Positions 33,047 to 41,531 of a DNA stretch of 64,000 nt are shown here, piece by piece. A program made the position numbers and the translations under genes. Under the pieces are notes generated by a model. That model had not been told where the DNA came from, ran no database searches, and was given only the letters and a program-made list of their open reading frames with translations. This stretch comes from Mycolicibacterium moriokaense (GTDB lineage: Bacteria; Actinomycetota; Actinomycetes; Mycobacteriales; Mycobacteriaceae). Positions within the stretch are counted from its first letter, which is position 1; each line of letters opens with the position of its first letter. The DNA is taken from assembly GCF_010726085.1 (NCBI RefSeq), contig NZ_AP022560.1:1302001-1366000 (forward strand), read 5' to 3'.

Positions 33047-33586
33047 TCACCAGATGGGGACGGGTGCCTGTCCCAGCGGGTAGTAGCCGGGCAGCTTCTC
33101 ACCCGACAGGGACCGCTCGATGCGCTTCTGCATGGTGGGGGTCAGGTCACCGGACTCGATGAGCTTCGCGTAGCCCTTCGCCACGTGGCCGAAGTCGAAG
33201 AAGTCGCGCTGCCATTCGATCAGCAGATCGTCGTTGAGGCGGAACCAGCTGCCGCCGATGCCGTAGATCTCGGCGCGGGTGCCGTCGCTCTTGTTGGCGA
33301 TCTGTTTCCAGAAGCCGACGATCTCGTTCTGCTTCTCGTCGATCAGGGTGCGCTGATATTCGTAGTACCAGTTCTCCAAGCCCTGCATCTCCAGCCCGAG
33401 GGCGATCTCGCGGATCTCTTGCTTGCCCACGCACATGACGTCTTCCTTGGGGCCGATGTTCCAGCCGTAGGTGGCGTCGTCGGTGTAGAACTCGGCCAGA
33501 TTCGTCCAGTCGCCGGCTGCCTCGGAGTCCTTGTTGGCCTGCAGCCAGCGCTCGACCCAGTCTTCGAGCTGCTCTCTTGACGCCAT
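33047..33586 (-). CDS. NTF2/SnoaL-like protein (Rv0762c position)
   Basis: A 179-residue protein starting at ATG 33586. MASREQLEDWVERWLQANKD and NLAEFYTDDATYGWNIGPKE are typical of NTF2-like (SnoaL/KSI-like) cone folds. The chain is longer than the KSI-like protein at 29403 and has an extra C-terminal helix and tail (PTMQKRIERSLSGEKL). It lies one base after the ferredoxin stop, in the same operon as cyp51, and has the position of M. tuberculosis Rv0762c. Its role in sterol oxidation is not known. Confidence 0.85.
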   Translation of the reverse strand: MASREQLEDWVERWLQANKDSEAAGDWTNLAEFYTDDATYGWNIGPKEDVMCVGKQEIREIALGLEMQGLENWYYEYQRTLIDEKQNEIVGFWKQIANKSDGTRAEIYGIGGSWFRLNDDLLIEWQRDFFDFGHVAKGYAKLIESGDLTPTMQKRIERSLSGEKLPGYYPLGQAPVPIW

Positions 33587-33587
33587 G

Positions 33588-33800
<213 letters not shown>

Positions 33801-35156
33801 TCAGTCCTTTACGCGCTTGCGGTAGCGGACCTTCGACGGCCGGGCCAGCTGGACCACCATCTTGGAGTGGTCGTTGCGGTAGGTCTCGGGCGGCTGGGCC
33901 ACCTCAAACTCATACTCGCGCAACAACACCGAGAAGATCGCCTTGATCTGCATCTGCGCGAACGCGGCGCCGACGCAGCGGTGCTTGCCGGCCCCGAACG
34001 GAATCCATGTCCAGCGGTTGATCAGGTCCTCCTGCCGCGGTTTGTTGTAGCGGTCGGGATCGAAGGCATCCGGGTTGGGGAAGTCCTCGGGAATCCGGTT
34101 GGAGATCGCAGGTGAGGCGGCGACCAGCTGGCCCTCGCGAATCGGATGTCCCACGACCTCGAAGTCCTCCTTGGCCACCCGCATCAGGATGATGAGCGGC
34201 GGGTGCAGGCGCAGCGTCTCCTTGACCGCGTTGTCCAGCAGCGGAATCTGGCGCAGCGCATGGAAACTCACTTCCTGGCCGTCGGCGTAGAGGTCGTCGA
34301 GCTCCTGTTGCACCTTGGCGTAGTACTCGGGGTTGCGCAGTAGTTCGATCAACGTCCACGACGACGTGCCTGAACTGGTGTGGTGACCGGCGAACATCAG
34401 CGAGATGAACATGCCGGTGATCTCGTTGGCCGAGAAGCGCGGATTGCCCTCCTCGTCCTTGATCGACACCAGTACATCCAGCAGGTCGCGATCGCTCTTG
34501 TCCTTGGGCGGGTTGGCGATTCGGTCGTTCATGACCTCCTGCACCAGTTCGACGAGCTTGACGCGGGCCTCGTCGCGGACCCGGAAACTCTCGATGGGCA
34601 GATACGGGTCGACGTAGCAGAGCGGGTCGGTGCCGCGCTCCAGCAGATGAAAGTAGTGGGCGAATCGGGAATCCAGCTGGTTGCGGAACTTCACACCGAT
34701 CAGGCACGCCGTCGACGTGTAGATGGTCAGCTCGGCGAAGAAGTCGAGCAGTTCGATCTCGCCCGCATCACCCCATTCGGCGATCATGCCCTTGACCTGG
34801 TCCTCGATGGTCGCGGCGTGGCCCTTCATCTGCTCACCGCGCAGCGCGGTGTTGTGCAGCATCTCGGCCCGGCGCTCGGGGTCGGCGTCGAACACCACAC
34901 CCTCGCCGAACACGGGGGTCATGAACGGGTAGGCCTCGGCCTGGTTGAGTTCATTGTCGGTGGAGCGGAAGAAGAACTCGTTGGCCTCGGCGCCCGACAG
35001 CATCACCACCTGTTTGCCCGCCAACTGGAACCAGCCGATGTCACCGCACTCGTCGCGGACCCGTTGCATCAGTCCGATGGGGTCGGTGCGGAATTCTTCG
35101 AGGTGTCCGTGCTCCTCGTCGCCGCCGGATACCCGGGGCACCACTGCTGTGGTCAT
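33801..35156 (-). CDS. cyp51: Sterol 14-alpha-demethylase CYP51
   Basis: A 451-residue P450. The I helix MFAGHHTSSGT is the CYP51 hallmark. ExxR is ETLRLHPP, the haem loop is FGAGKHRCVGAAFA, and the B'-helix region has YPFMTPVFGEGVVFDA, typical of this family. The position next to its ferredoxin and between an SDR and Rv0762c-like gene matches M. tuberculosis cyp51 (Rv0764c). CYP51 removes the 14-alpha methyl of sterols; the reason mycobacteria keep it is uncertain. Its start overlaps the SDR stop by 4 bp, giving translational coupling. Confidence 0.97.
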   Translation of the reverse strand: MTTAVVPRVSGGDEEHGHLEEFRTDPIGLMQRVRDECGDIGWFQLAGKQVVMLSGAEANEFFFRSTDNELNQAEAYPFMTPVFGEGVVFDADPERRAEMLHNTALRGEQMKGHAATIEDQVKGMIAEWGDAGEIELLDFFAELTIYTSTACLIGVKFRNQLDSRFAHYFHLLERGTDPLCYVDPYLPIESFRVRDEARVKLVELVQEVMNDRIANPPKDKSDRDLLDVLVSIKDEEGNPRFSANEITGMFISLMFAGHHTSSGTSSWTLIELLRNPEYYAKVQQELDDLYADGQEVSFHALRQIPLLDNAVKETLRLHPPLIILMRVAKEDFEVVGHPIREGQLVAASPAISNRIPEDFPNPDAFDPDRYNKPRQEDLINRWTWIPFGAGKHRCVGAAFAQMQIKAIFSVLLREYEFEVAQPPETYRNDHSKMVVQLARPSKVRYRKRVKD

Positions 35157-35977
35157 GACGGCATTCCCTCCTCACCGAGAGCGAGCTTCTGTCGGTCTTT
35201 GATTTCTGCCAGCGGGGCTTCGGGCTGAAGCTCCATGTTCGCGATGAATCCGCCGCGGGGCGTCTCGGCGACGAACGTGATGGCGCGGGCGAGGTCGTCG
35301 GCGCGCAGGAAGTAGTCGTGTCGCGCCTGGCCCCACTTCGCCCAGTCCTCCAGCGCGGGTCCGATTTTCTCCGCGGGCAGGCTCCACCCCATCGAGGTCT
35401 TGGTGGGGCCGGGGTGCACGATCGACGCGCGAACGCCGGTGCCCTCGAGTTCCATCTGGAAGTTGGTCACCATGGCGACCAGCCCCGCCTTCGCCGCTCC
35501 GTAGGCACCCATGTGGGGGCGCTGGCGCAGCGAAACGTCGGAGCCGACGAAGATCAGGTCGCCGCGGCGACGCTCAAGCATGCCGGGCAGGACAGCGTTG
35601 GCCAGCCGGAACGCGCCGACCAGGTGGATCTGCAGCTGTGAGTCGAAATCGTTGCTGTCGATCTCGGCGAGCTTGCCGAAGTAGGTGTCGCCTGCACCGG
35701 CGACGAGCACCTCGATCTCGCCGAGCTCCGAGACAGTCTGCTCGACAGCGGATTTCACGGAGTCCGGATCGGTAACGTCGAGATGCACGGCGATGGCCTC
35801 GCCGCCGTCGGCGCGGATTTTGTCGACGATCTCCTGGCACTTCTCCACCCGGCGGGCACCGAGCGCGACGGGGAATCCGTTGGCGGCAAGGCGGATCGCA
35901 GTTGCCGCTCCGATACCGGAGGACGCCCCGGCCACCAGGGCGGGGCGGCGGTCGGGTAGCGGGTCAAAGCGGGGCAT
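35153..35977 (-). CDS. Short-chain dehydrogenase of the cyp51 operon (Rv0765c position)
   Basis: A 274-residue SDR from ATG 35977. The nucleotide-binding motif is VAGASSGIGAATAIRLA, the NAG-like motif reads VAGAGDTYF, and the catalytic triad is in FVGSDVSLR and YGAAKAG (Tyr and Lys at YxxxK). It ends in a 4-bp ATGA overlap with cyp51. It lies between cyp123 and cyp51, as in M. tuberculosis. A sterol or fatty alcohol is a likely substrate class, an inference from the neighbourhood. Confidence 0.92.
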   Translation of the reverse strand: MPRFDPLPDRRPALVAGASSGIGAATAIRLAANGFPVALGARRVEKCQEIVDKIRADGGEAIAVHLDVTDPDSVKSAVEQTVSELGEIEVLVAGAGDTYFGKLAEIDSNDFDSQLQIHLVGAFRLANAVLPGMLERRRGDLIFVGSDVSLRQRPHMGAYGAAKAGLVAMVTNFQMELEGTGVRASIVHPGPTKTSMGWSLPAEKIGPALEDWAKWGQARHDYFLRADDLARAITFVAETPRGGFIANMELQPEAPLAEIKDRQKLALGEEGMPS

Positions 35978-36006
35978 GTGTGGACCTTTGTTCTCAGCGA
36001 ATGTTC

Positions 36007-37215
36007 TCAGCGGACCTGAACGGAAATCGGAAGGTGAGCGAATCCGCGGACATTGCTGGAGTGGACGCGGACGGCGTTGGCCTCGTCGACCTGATATCCG
36101 CGGATTCGCTTGAACAACTCGGCCAGTGCAACCCGGGCCTCCATGCGCGCCAGATGCGCGCCGAGGCAGAAGTGGGCGCCACTGCCGAAACTCAGTAGCT
36201 TCGAACCGATCTCGCGACCGATGATGAAGTCGTCGGGATTGTCGAAAACCCGTTCGTCGCGGTGTGCCGAGCCGGGAAGTAGCAACAGCACGTCGCCGTC
36301 GGGGATGACGGTGTCGTAGAGCTCCAGCTCGCCGGCCACCGTGCGGGCCAGGATCTGGCTCGAGGTGTCGAAGCGCAACGTCTCCTCCACCCACAGCGGG
36401 ATCCGCTCCAGGTCAGCGAAGACCGGCTCGAGTTGATCCGGGTTGCGGTGACCCCAGAACGCGGCATTGGCAAGCAGTTTGGTGGTTGTCTCGTTGCCGG
36501 CGATGACCATCAGGAACATGAAGCCGATGATCTCGTCGTCGGTGAGCCGGTCCCCGTCGATCTCGGCTTCCAGTAGTGCCGTCGTCAGATCATCGGTCGG
36601 CTGCTTGCGGCGCTGCGCGACCATCTCCTGGTAGTAGACGATGAGGTTCAGCGACGCCTCGATCGCTGAGCCCGGGACATCGGTGACGCCGTCCTCGCGG
36701 TGCATCACCGCGTCGGCCCACGCACGCACCTGCGCCCGGTCGGATTTCGGCACGCCCATCAGTTCCGAGATGACGTCCATCGGCAGCTTGCCGGCGAATT
36801 CGTCGACGTAGTCCACGGTTCCGGTGTCACGCGCGATCTCCAACATGGAGTCGAGATGCTCGACGGCGATCTCGGTGACCCGCGGCTCCAACTCGCGGAT
36901 GCGGCGCGGGGTGAAGCCTTTCGAGACCAGGGTGCGCAGCCGCAGATGGTCGGGGTCGTCCATCGCCAGGAACGACATGGTCTTCGACGCGTGCGGGCCG
37001 CGGGAGGCCGGATCGAGGGAGACGCCGAACTTGTTGGACAGCGTGACGCTGTTGCGAAACCCCTTGTGTACGTCGGCATGACGCGACACCGCCCAGAACC
37101 CGAGTTCGTCGTTGCGGTACAGCGGCGCCTCGTCCCGCAGCCGCTTGTAATACGGGTACGGGTCTTCGTGGAAGTCGTAGTTGTAGGGGTCCAGCGTGAC
37201 TTCGCTGATAGTCAT
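36007..37215 (-). CDS. cyp123: Cytochrome P450 CYP123
   Basis: A 402-residue P450. I-helix VIAGNETTTKL, ExxR EETLRFDTS, haem loop FGSGAHFCLGAHLARME. ATG 37215 overlaps the stop of the TetR gene by 4 bp. Position and size match M. tuberculosis cyp123 (Rv0766c, memory), which sits in a conserved cluster with cyp51. The electron donor is likely the 3Fe-4S ferredoxin encoded two genes downstream. The substrate is unknown. An open frame extends upstream through the TetR gene and is ignored. Confidence 0.93.
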   Translation of the reverse strand: MTISEVTLDPYNYDFHEDPYPYYKRLRDEAPLYRNDELGFWAVSRHADVHKGFRNSVTLSNKFGVSLDPASRGPHASKTMSFLAMDDPDHLRLRTLVSKGFTPRRIRELEPRVTEIAVEHLDSMLEIARDTGTVDYVDEFAGKLPMDVISELMGVPKSDRAQVRAWADAVMHREDGVTDVPGSAIEASLNLIVYYQEMVAQRRKQPTDDLTTALLEAEIDGDRLTDDEIIGFMFLMVIAGNETTTKLLANAAFWGHRNPDQLEPVFADLERIPLWVEETLRFDTSSQILARTVAGELELYDTVIPDGDVLLLLPGSAHRDERVFDNPDDFIIGREIGSKLLSFGSGAHFCLGAHLARMEARVALAELFKRIRGYQVDEANAVRVHSSNVRGFAHLPISVQVR

Positions 37216-37808
37216 TTGTCGTCTCCCACGATCAGGCCGACCACATAGCTGAGCCGGTCGGCGATCTGGTGATAGGTGAAGGCGCCGCTGCCGGCATTGA
37301 CCAGCGCACCGAAGAACGTCATCTCCAACGCGGCCAGCGTGCGCGGATCGGGATCGGGGCCGACGGCCGCGCGGATGCGCCGGTGGATTTCGCCGCCGAT
37401 GCGCTCGCGGACCGCGCGCACGGCGGCATCGTTGCCCGACAACAGCGCCGTCGTGCACGCCGCGGCGACCTCGGGCTCGTCGGCGATCATCAACGCCATG
37501 CTGCGCAGCGTCTTCTCGACGCGAGTGACGGTGCTGTCGTTGACGTCGGTGAAGTAGTCGACCTTCCTGATCAGGTCCAGATAGATCTCGGCGATCAGAT
37601 GGTTCTTCGACGAGAAGTACGTGTAGGCCGTCGCGGGGGCGACCTTGGCGCGTGCGGCGACCGCGCGCACGGTCAGGTCGGCGTACGACGACTCGCGGAG
37701 CATCTCCAGCCCGGCGGCGAGGACCTTGCGGAAGGTCTCCTCCTGGCGCCGGTTTCGTGGTGGGTGCCCCGACTCGGGTGTGAGCGCGGCAACAGCATCG
37801 CTGGACAC
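37212..37808 (-). CDS. TetR-family regulator (Rv0767c position)
   Basis: A 198-residue protein from GTG 37808. The HTH is at residues 22-66: RKVLAAGLEMLRESSYADLT and RAKVAPATAYTYFSSKNHLI. The start codon lies inside an operator-like palindrome, GGACA-CT-TGTCC, so translation and transcription may both be affected by its own binding. It overlaps cyp123 by 4 bp and faces the aldA operon. It probably regulates the cyp123-cyp51 operon and the divergent dehydrogenase genes. Confidence 0.92.
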   Translation of the reverse strand: MSSDAVAALTPESGHPPRNRRQEETFRKVLAAGLEMLRESSYADLTVRAVAARAKVAPATAYTYFSSKNHLIAEIYLDLIRKVDYFTDVNDSTVTRVEKTLRSMALMIADEPEVAAACTTALLSGNDAAVRAVRERIGGEIHRRIRAAVGPDPDPRTLAALEMTFFGALVNAGSGAFTYHQIADRLSYVVGLIVGDDK

Positions 37809-37814
37809 TTGTCC
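37803..37814. promoter_or_regulatory. Palindromic operator at the TetR start
   Basis: GGACACTTGTCC (GGACA-CT-TGTCC) spans the GTG start of the TetR gene. The identical 12-mer occurs at 37949-37960 before aldA; a half site CGGACA lies at 37822-37827. Confidence 0.6.
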
Positions 37815-37948
37815 AAGTTATCGGACAGCACGCGCCGTAAGCAAGCGAGCATGCATATTCGCAGCTAGATAACCGGTCGATCGGTGGCACCCCGCGGCGT
37901 CCTTGCTTGGCGCCGCGATCTGTGGTTATGGTTCCATGGAACTCTGTC

Positions 37949-37960
37949 GGACACTTGTCC
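37949..37960. promoter_or_regulatory. Second copy of the palindromic operator, before aldA
   Basis: The same GGACACTTGTCC sits 20 bases before the aldA ATG, immediately upstream of its AGGAGG ribosome-binding site. Two identical sites at both ends of the divergent gap fit one TetR repressor controlling both transcripts. Confidence 0.65.
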
Positions 37961-37980
37961 AGAATGAAATAGGAGGTCGG

Positions 37981-39450
37981 ATGGCAATCCTGACCGATCG
38001 CGAGAGCAAGCTGTTCATCGACGGCAAGCTCGTCGACGGCAGTGCGGGCACGTTTTCGACGGTCAACCCGGCGACCGAGGAAGTCCTCGGCGTCGCCGCC
38101 GACGCCGGCGCCGACGACATGGGTCGCGCGATCGAGGCGGCGCGGCGGGCATTCGACGAGACCGACTGGTCGACGAACACCGAACTGCGGGTGCGCTGCA
38201 TTCGTCAGCTGCAGCAGGCGATGCGCGACCATGTCGAAGAACTGCGTGAGCTGACGATCGCCGAAGTGGGCGCACCGCGGATGCTGACGGCCGCGGCGCA
38301 GCTCGAAGGTCCGGTCGAGGATCTCAGCTTCTGCGCCGACACCGCCGAGTCATACTCCTGGACAACCGATCTCGGTGTCGCGTCGCCGATGGGTATCAAG
38401 ACCCAGCGCACCGTCGCACGCGAGGCCATCGGCGTCGTCGGCGCGATCACGCCCTGGAACTTCCCCCATCAGATCAACCTCGCCAAGCTCGGTCCCGCGC
38501 TGGCGGCAGGCAACACGGTGGTGCTCAAGCCCGCACCCGACACACCGTGGGCTGCAGCGGTTCTGGGCGAGTTGATTCTCGAACACACCGACATCCCGGC
38601 CGGTGTGGTCAACATCGTCACCTCCAGCGATCACGCCGTCGGTGCGCTGCTGTCGAAAGATCAACGGGTGGACATGGTTTCGTTCACCGGGTCGACGAAC
38701 ACCGGGCGCGCGGTGATGGCCGACGGTGCGCCCACCCTGAAGAAGGTGTTCTTGGAACTCGGCGGCAAGTCGGCGTTCGTGGTGCTCGACGACGCCGACC
38801 TGGCGGGTGCCTGCTCGATGTCGGCGTTCACGGCGTCAATGCACGCGGGACAGGGGTGTGCGATCACCACTCGGCTGCTGGTCCCCAGGGCTCGCTACGA
38901 CGAAGCCGTCGAGGCGGCGGCGGCCACGATGGCAGGGCTGCGACCCGGCGACCCCAACGATGCGGGCACCATCTGCGGACCGCTTATCTCCGAGCGACAG
39001 CGTGAGCGGGTGCAGGGCTATCTGGACTCGGCCAGCGACGAAGGAGGCAGATTCGCCTGCGGCGGAGGGCGCCCCGCCGACCGGGACACCGGCTTCTTCA
39101 TCGAGCCGACCGTGATCGCGGGTCTGGACAACAACGCCAAAGTGGCCCGCGAGGAGATCTTCGGACCCGTCCTGACGGTCATCGCCCACGACGGCGACGA
39201 CGACGCGGTGCGTATCGCCAACGATTCGCCGTACGGCCTGTCTGGCACGGTGTTCTCGCCGGACCTGGACAGGGCCAACGCCGTGGCGGCGCGACTGCGG
39301 GTCGGCACCGTCAACGTCAACGGCGGTGTCTGGTACTCCGCCGACATGCCGTTCGGCGGCTACAAGCAGTCCGGCATCGGCCGGGAGATGGGGCTTGCGG
39401 GTTTCGAGGAGTACCTCGAGATCAAAGCCATTGCCACGGCCGTCAACTAA
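37981..39450 (+). CDS. aldA: Aldehyde dehydrogenase (Rv0768/aldA position)
   Basis: 489 residues from ATG 37981 with AGGAGG 6-8 bases upstream. NAD-binding and catalytic features: TPWNFPHQINLAKLGPALAA, GSTNTGRAVM, the catalytic glutamate in LELGGKSAF and the catalytic Cys in HAGQGCAITT. C-terminal EEIFGPVLTV is also present. It oxidises an aldehyde to the acid with NAD. It heads a rightward operon with an SDR, a hydroxyisobutyrate dehydrogenase-like enzyme and a decarboxylase-like protein, so it probably acts within one degradation route. The order matches M. tuberculosis Rv0768-Rv0771. Confidence 0.95.
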   Translation: MAILTDRESKLFIDGKLVDGSAGTFSTVNPATEEVLGVAADAGADDMGRAIEAARRAFDETDWSTNTELRVRCIRQLQQAMRDHVEELRELTIAEVGAPRMLTAAAQLEGPVEDLSFCADTAESYSWTTDLGVASPMGIKTQRTVAREAIGVVGAITPWNFPHQINLAKLGPALAAGNTVVLKPAPDTPWAAAVLGELILEHTDIPAGVVNIVTSSDHAVGALLSKDQRVDMVSFTGSTNTGRAVMADGAPTLKKVFLELGGKSAFVVLDDADLAGACSMSAFTASMHAGQGCAITTRLLVPRARYDEAVEAAAATMAGLRPGDPNDAGTICGPLISERQRERVQGYLDSASDEGGRFACGGGRPADRDTGFFIEPTVIAGLDNNAKVAREEIFGPVLTVIAHDGDDDAVRIANDSPYGLSGTVFSPDLDRANAVAARLRVGTVNVNGGVWYSADMPFGGYKQSGIGREMGLAGFEEYLEIKAIATAVN

Positions 39451-39460
39451 GGAGACATGC

Positions 39461-40225
39461 ATGGGACTCTACGGAGATCAGTTCACCGACAAGGTGGCGA
39501 TCGTCACCGGCGCCGGCGGCGGCATCGGGCAGGCGTACGCCGAGGCGCTGGCCCGGGAGGGCGCGGCCGTCGTGGTCGCCGACATCAACGTCGAAGGTGC
39601 GCAGAAGGTAGCTGACGGGATCAAGGGGGAGGGCGGCAACGCGCTGGCCGTGCGCGTCGACGTGTCCGATTCCGATTCGGCCAAAGAGATGGCGGCGCAG
39701 ACGCTTTCGGAGTTCGGCGGCATCGACTACCTGGTCAACAACGCCGCGATCTTCGGCGGTATGAAGCTCGACTTCCTCATCACCGTCGACTGGGACTACT
39801 ACAAGAAGTTCATGAGCGTGAACATGGACGGCGCGCTGCTGTGCACGCGCGCGGTCTACAAGAAGATGGCCAAGCGCGGCGGCGGCGCGATCGTCAACCA
39901 GTCGTCCACCGCGGCCTGGCTGTACTCGAACTTCTACGGACTGGCCAAGGTCGGCATCAACGGGCTGACCCAACAGCTCGCGACCGAACTCGGTGGGCAG
40001 AACATCCGCGTCAACGCCATCGCGCCGGGGCCGATCGACACCGAGGCCAACCGCACCACCACCCCGCAGGAGATGGTCGCAGACATCGTCAAGAACATCC
40101 CGCTGTCGCGGATGGGGCAGCCCGAGGACCTCGTCGGCATGTGCCTGTTCCTGCTGTCGGATCAGGCGAAGTGGATCACCGGGCAGATCTTCAACGTTGA
40201 CGGCGGACAGATAATCCGGTCATGA
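39461..40225 (+). CDS. Short-chain dehydrogenase/reductase (Rv0769 position)
   Basis: 254 residues from ATG 39461. Motifs: VTGAGGGIGQAYAEAL (cofactor binding), NNAAIFGG, catalytic Ser in VNQSSTAAWL and YGLAK. The C-terminal ITGQIFNVDGGQ is typical of the classical SDR fold. It acts between the aldehyde dehydrogenase (10-bp gap) and the hydroxyisobutyrate dehydrogenase-like gene (4-bp ATGA overlap). In this operon it most likely oxidises or reduces a hydroxy or keto group of a shared substrate. Confidence 0.94.
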   Translation: MGLYGDQFTDKVAIVTGAGGGIGQAYAEALAREGAAVVVADINVEGAQKVADGIKGEGGNALAVRVDVSDSDSAKEMAAQTLSEFGGIDYLVNNAAIFGGMKLDFLITVDWDYYKKFMSVNMDGALLCTRAVYKKMAKRGGGAIVNQSSTAAWLYSNFYGLAKVGINGLTQQLATELGGQNIRVNAIAPGPIDTEANRTTTPQEMVADIVKNIPLSRMGQPEDLVGMCLFLLSDQAKWITGQIFNVDGGQIIRS

Positions 40226-41076
40226 GCTCCGACGACATCAAGCTCGGCTACATCGGTCTCGGCAACCAGGGCGCGCCGATGGCCAAGCGACTGGTCGACT
40301 GGCCGGGCGGCGTGATCGTCTACGACGTCCGCGCTGACGCGATGACACCGCTGGCGGAGCTCGGCGCCACGCTGGCTGACAAGGTGGCCGACGTGGCAGC
40401 TGCTGACGTGATCAGCGTGACGGTGCTCAACGACGCGCAGGTGCGCGAGGTCGTCACTGAGCTCGCCGAACATGCCAAGGCGGGGACGGTCATCGCGATT
40501 CACTCGACCATCGAGCCCGACACGGCACCCCAGCTCGCAGACCAGTTGAGCCCCAAGGGCATTCACATCGTTGATGCACCCGTCAGCGGGGGTGCTGGGG
40601 CGGCCGACAAGGGTGAGCTGGCCGTCATGGTGGGTGCGGACGACGAGGCTTACGACAAGGTCAAGCCCGTGTTCAAGCAATGGGCGTCGTTGGTGGTGCG
40701 CGCAGGTGCTCCTGGTGCGGGAACGCGAATGAAGTTGGCCCGCAACATGTTGACATTCATCGGTTTCGCCGCGGCATGTGAATCGCAGAAGCTGGCGGAG
40801 GCCGCCGGGATCGACCTGCAGAAGCTCGGCCGGGTGGTGCGGCACAGCGATGCGCAGAGCGGCGGGCCGGGCGCGATCATGTTCCGAGATGACACGAAAC
40901 CGCTTACACCCGACCACTTCTTGCACGATATGTTCGTCCACACCCGCGGCCTCGGCGAGAAGGATCTGAAGCTGGCGCTGGCGTTGGGGACGGAAACCGG
41001 AGTCGATCTGCCCCTGGCCGAGGTCGCGCTGAACACTCTCGCCGACGGGCTCGGCGTACCCCATCCGAAGGAGTGA
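40222..41076 (+). CDS. Hydroxyisobutyrate dehydrogenase-like protein (Rv0770 position)
   Basis: A 284-residue enzyme of the beta-hydroxyacid dehydrogenase family. GYIGLGNQGAPMAKRLV is the Rossmann motif (Gln replaces the more common Met/Gly before G). DAPVSGGAGAADKGELAVMV is the substrate-binding motif, and KLARNMLTFIGFAAA contains the catalytic Lys. It overlaps the SDR by 4 bp and is followed by the decarboxylase-like gene; all four reading frames of the aldA operon are linked by short or overlapping junctions. Substrate unknown. Confidence 0.92.
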   Translation: MSSDDIKLGYIGLGNQGAPMAKRLVDWPGGVIVYDVRADAMTPLAELGATLADKVADVAAADVISVTVLNDAQVREVVTELAEHAKAGTVIAIHSTIEPDTAPQLADQLSPKGIHIVDAPVSGGAGAADKGELAVMVGADDEAYDKVKPVFKQWASLVVRAGAPGAGTRMKLARNMLTFIGFAAACESQKLAEAAGIDLQKLGRVVRHSDAQSGGPGAIMFRDDTKPLTPDHFLHDMFVHTRGLGEKDLKLALALGTETGVDLPLAEVALNTLADGLGVPHPKE

Positions 41077-41078
41077 TG

Positions 41079-41531
41079 ATGGACGAGAAGCGCCGCAAGG
41101 GCCTCGAGAAGATGAACGAGGTCTACGGCTGGGAGATGCCCAACATCGAAGGGGACCCGTACTTCGACCTCACCGTCGACCATCTGTTCGGCAGCATCTG
41201 GACGCGGCCGGGACTGTCGATGCGGGACAAGCGGATCATGACCCTCACCGTGGTCACCGCGGTCGGAAACGCCGACCTCGCCGAGATCCAGGCCAACGCG
41301 GCCCTGGCCAACGGCGAGTTGACGGAGACCGAGCTCAAGGAGATGGCGATCTTCCTGACGCACTACCTCGGCTTCCCCTTGGGGTCCAAGCTTGACGGCG
41401 TCGTCTCGTCGGTGATCAAGAAGCGCAAGAAAGCCGCCGAGCGGGGCGAGGGTGAGGACAAGAAGGCGAACGTCAACGCCGCCGTCCACATGCACTCCGG
41501 GGGCAAGGTCCATGACAACCATGGCAAGTAG
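41079..41531 (+). CDS. Carboxymuconolactone decarboxylase-family protein (Rv0771 position)
   Basis: A 150-residue protein from ATG 41079, placed so that AAGGAG is five bases upstream; ATG 41076 and GTG 41073 are in frame but too near. Signature segments: GSIWTRPGLSMRDKRIMTLT, NADLAEIQANAALANGELTE and FLTHYLGFPLGS. The C-terminus is basic and His-rich (KKRKKAAERGEGEDKK; MHSGGKVHDNHG), unlike the paralogue at 17442. No active-site Cys pair of AhpD is present. It may have a decarboxylase or ring-opening role, or none. The gene overlaps the next one. Confidence 0.88.
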   Translation: MDEKRRKGLEKMNEVYGWEMPNIEGDPYFDLTVDHLFGSIWTRPGLSMRDKRIMTLTVVTAVGNADLAEIQANAALANGELTETELKEMAIFLTHYLGFPLGSKLDGVVSSVIKKRKKAAERGEGEDKKANVNAAVHMHSGGKVHDNHGK

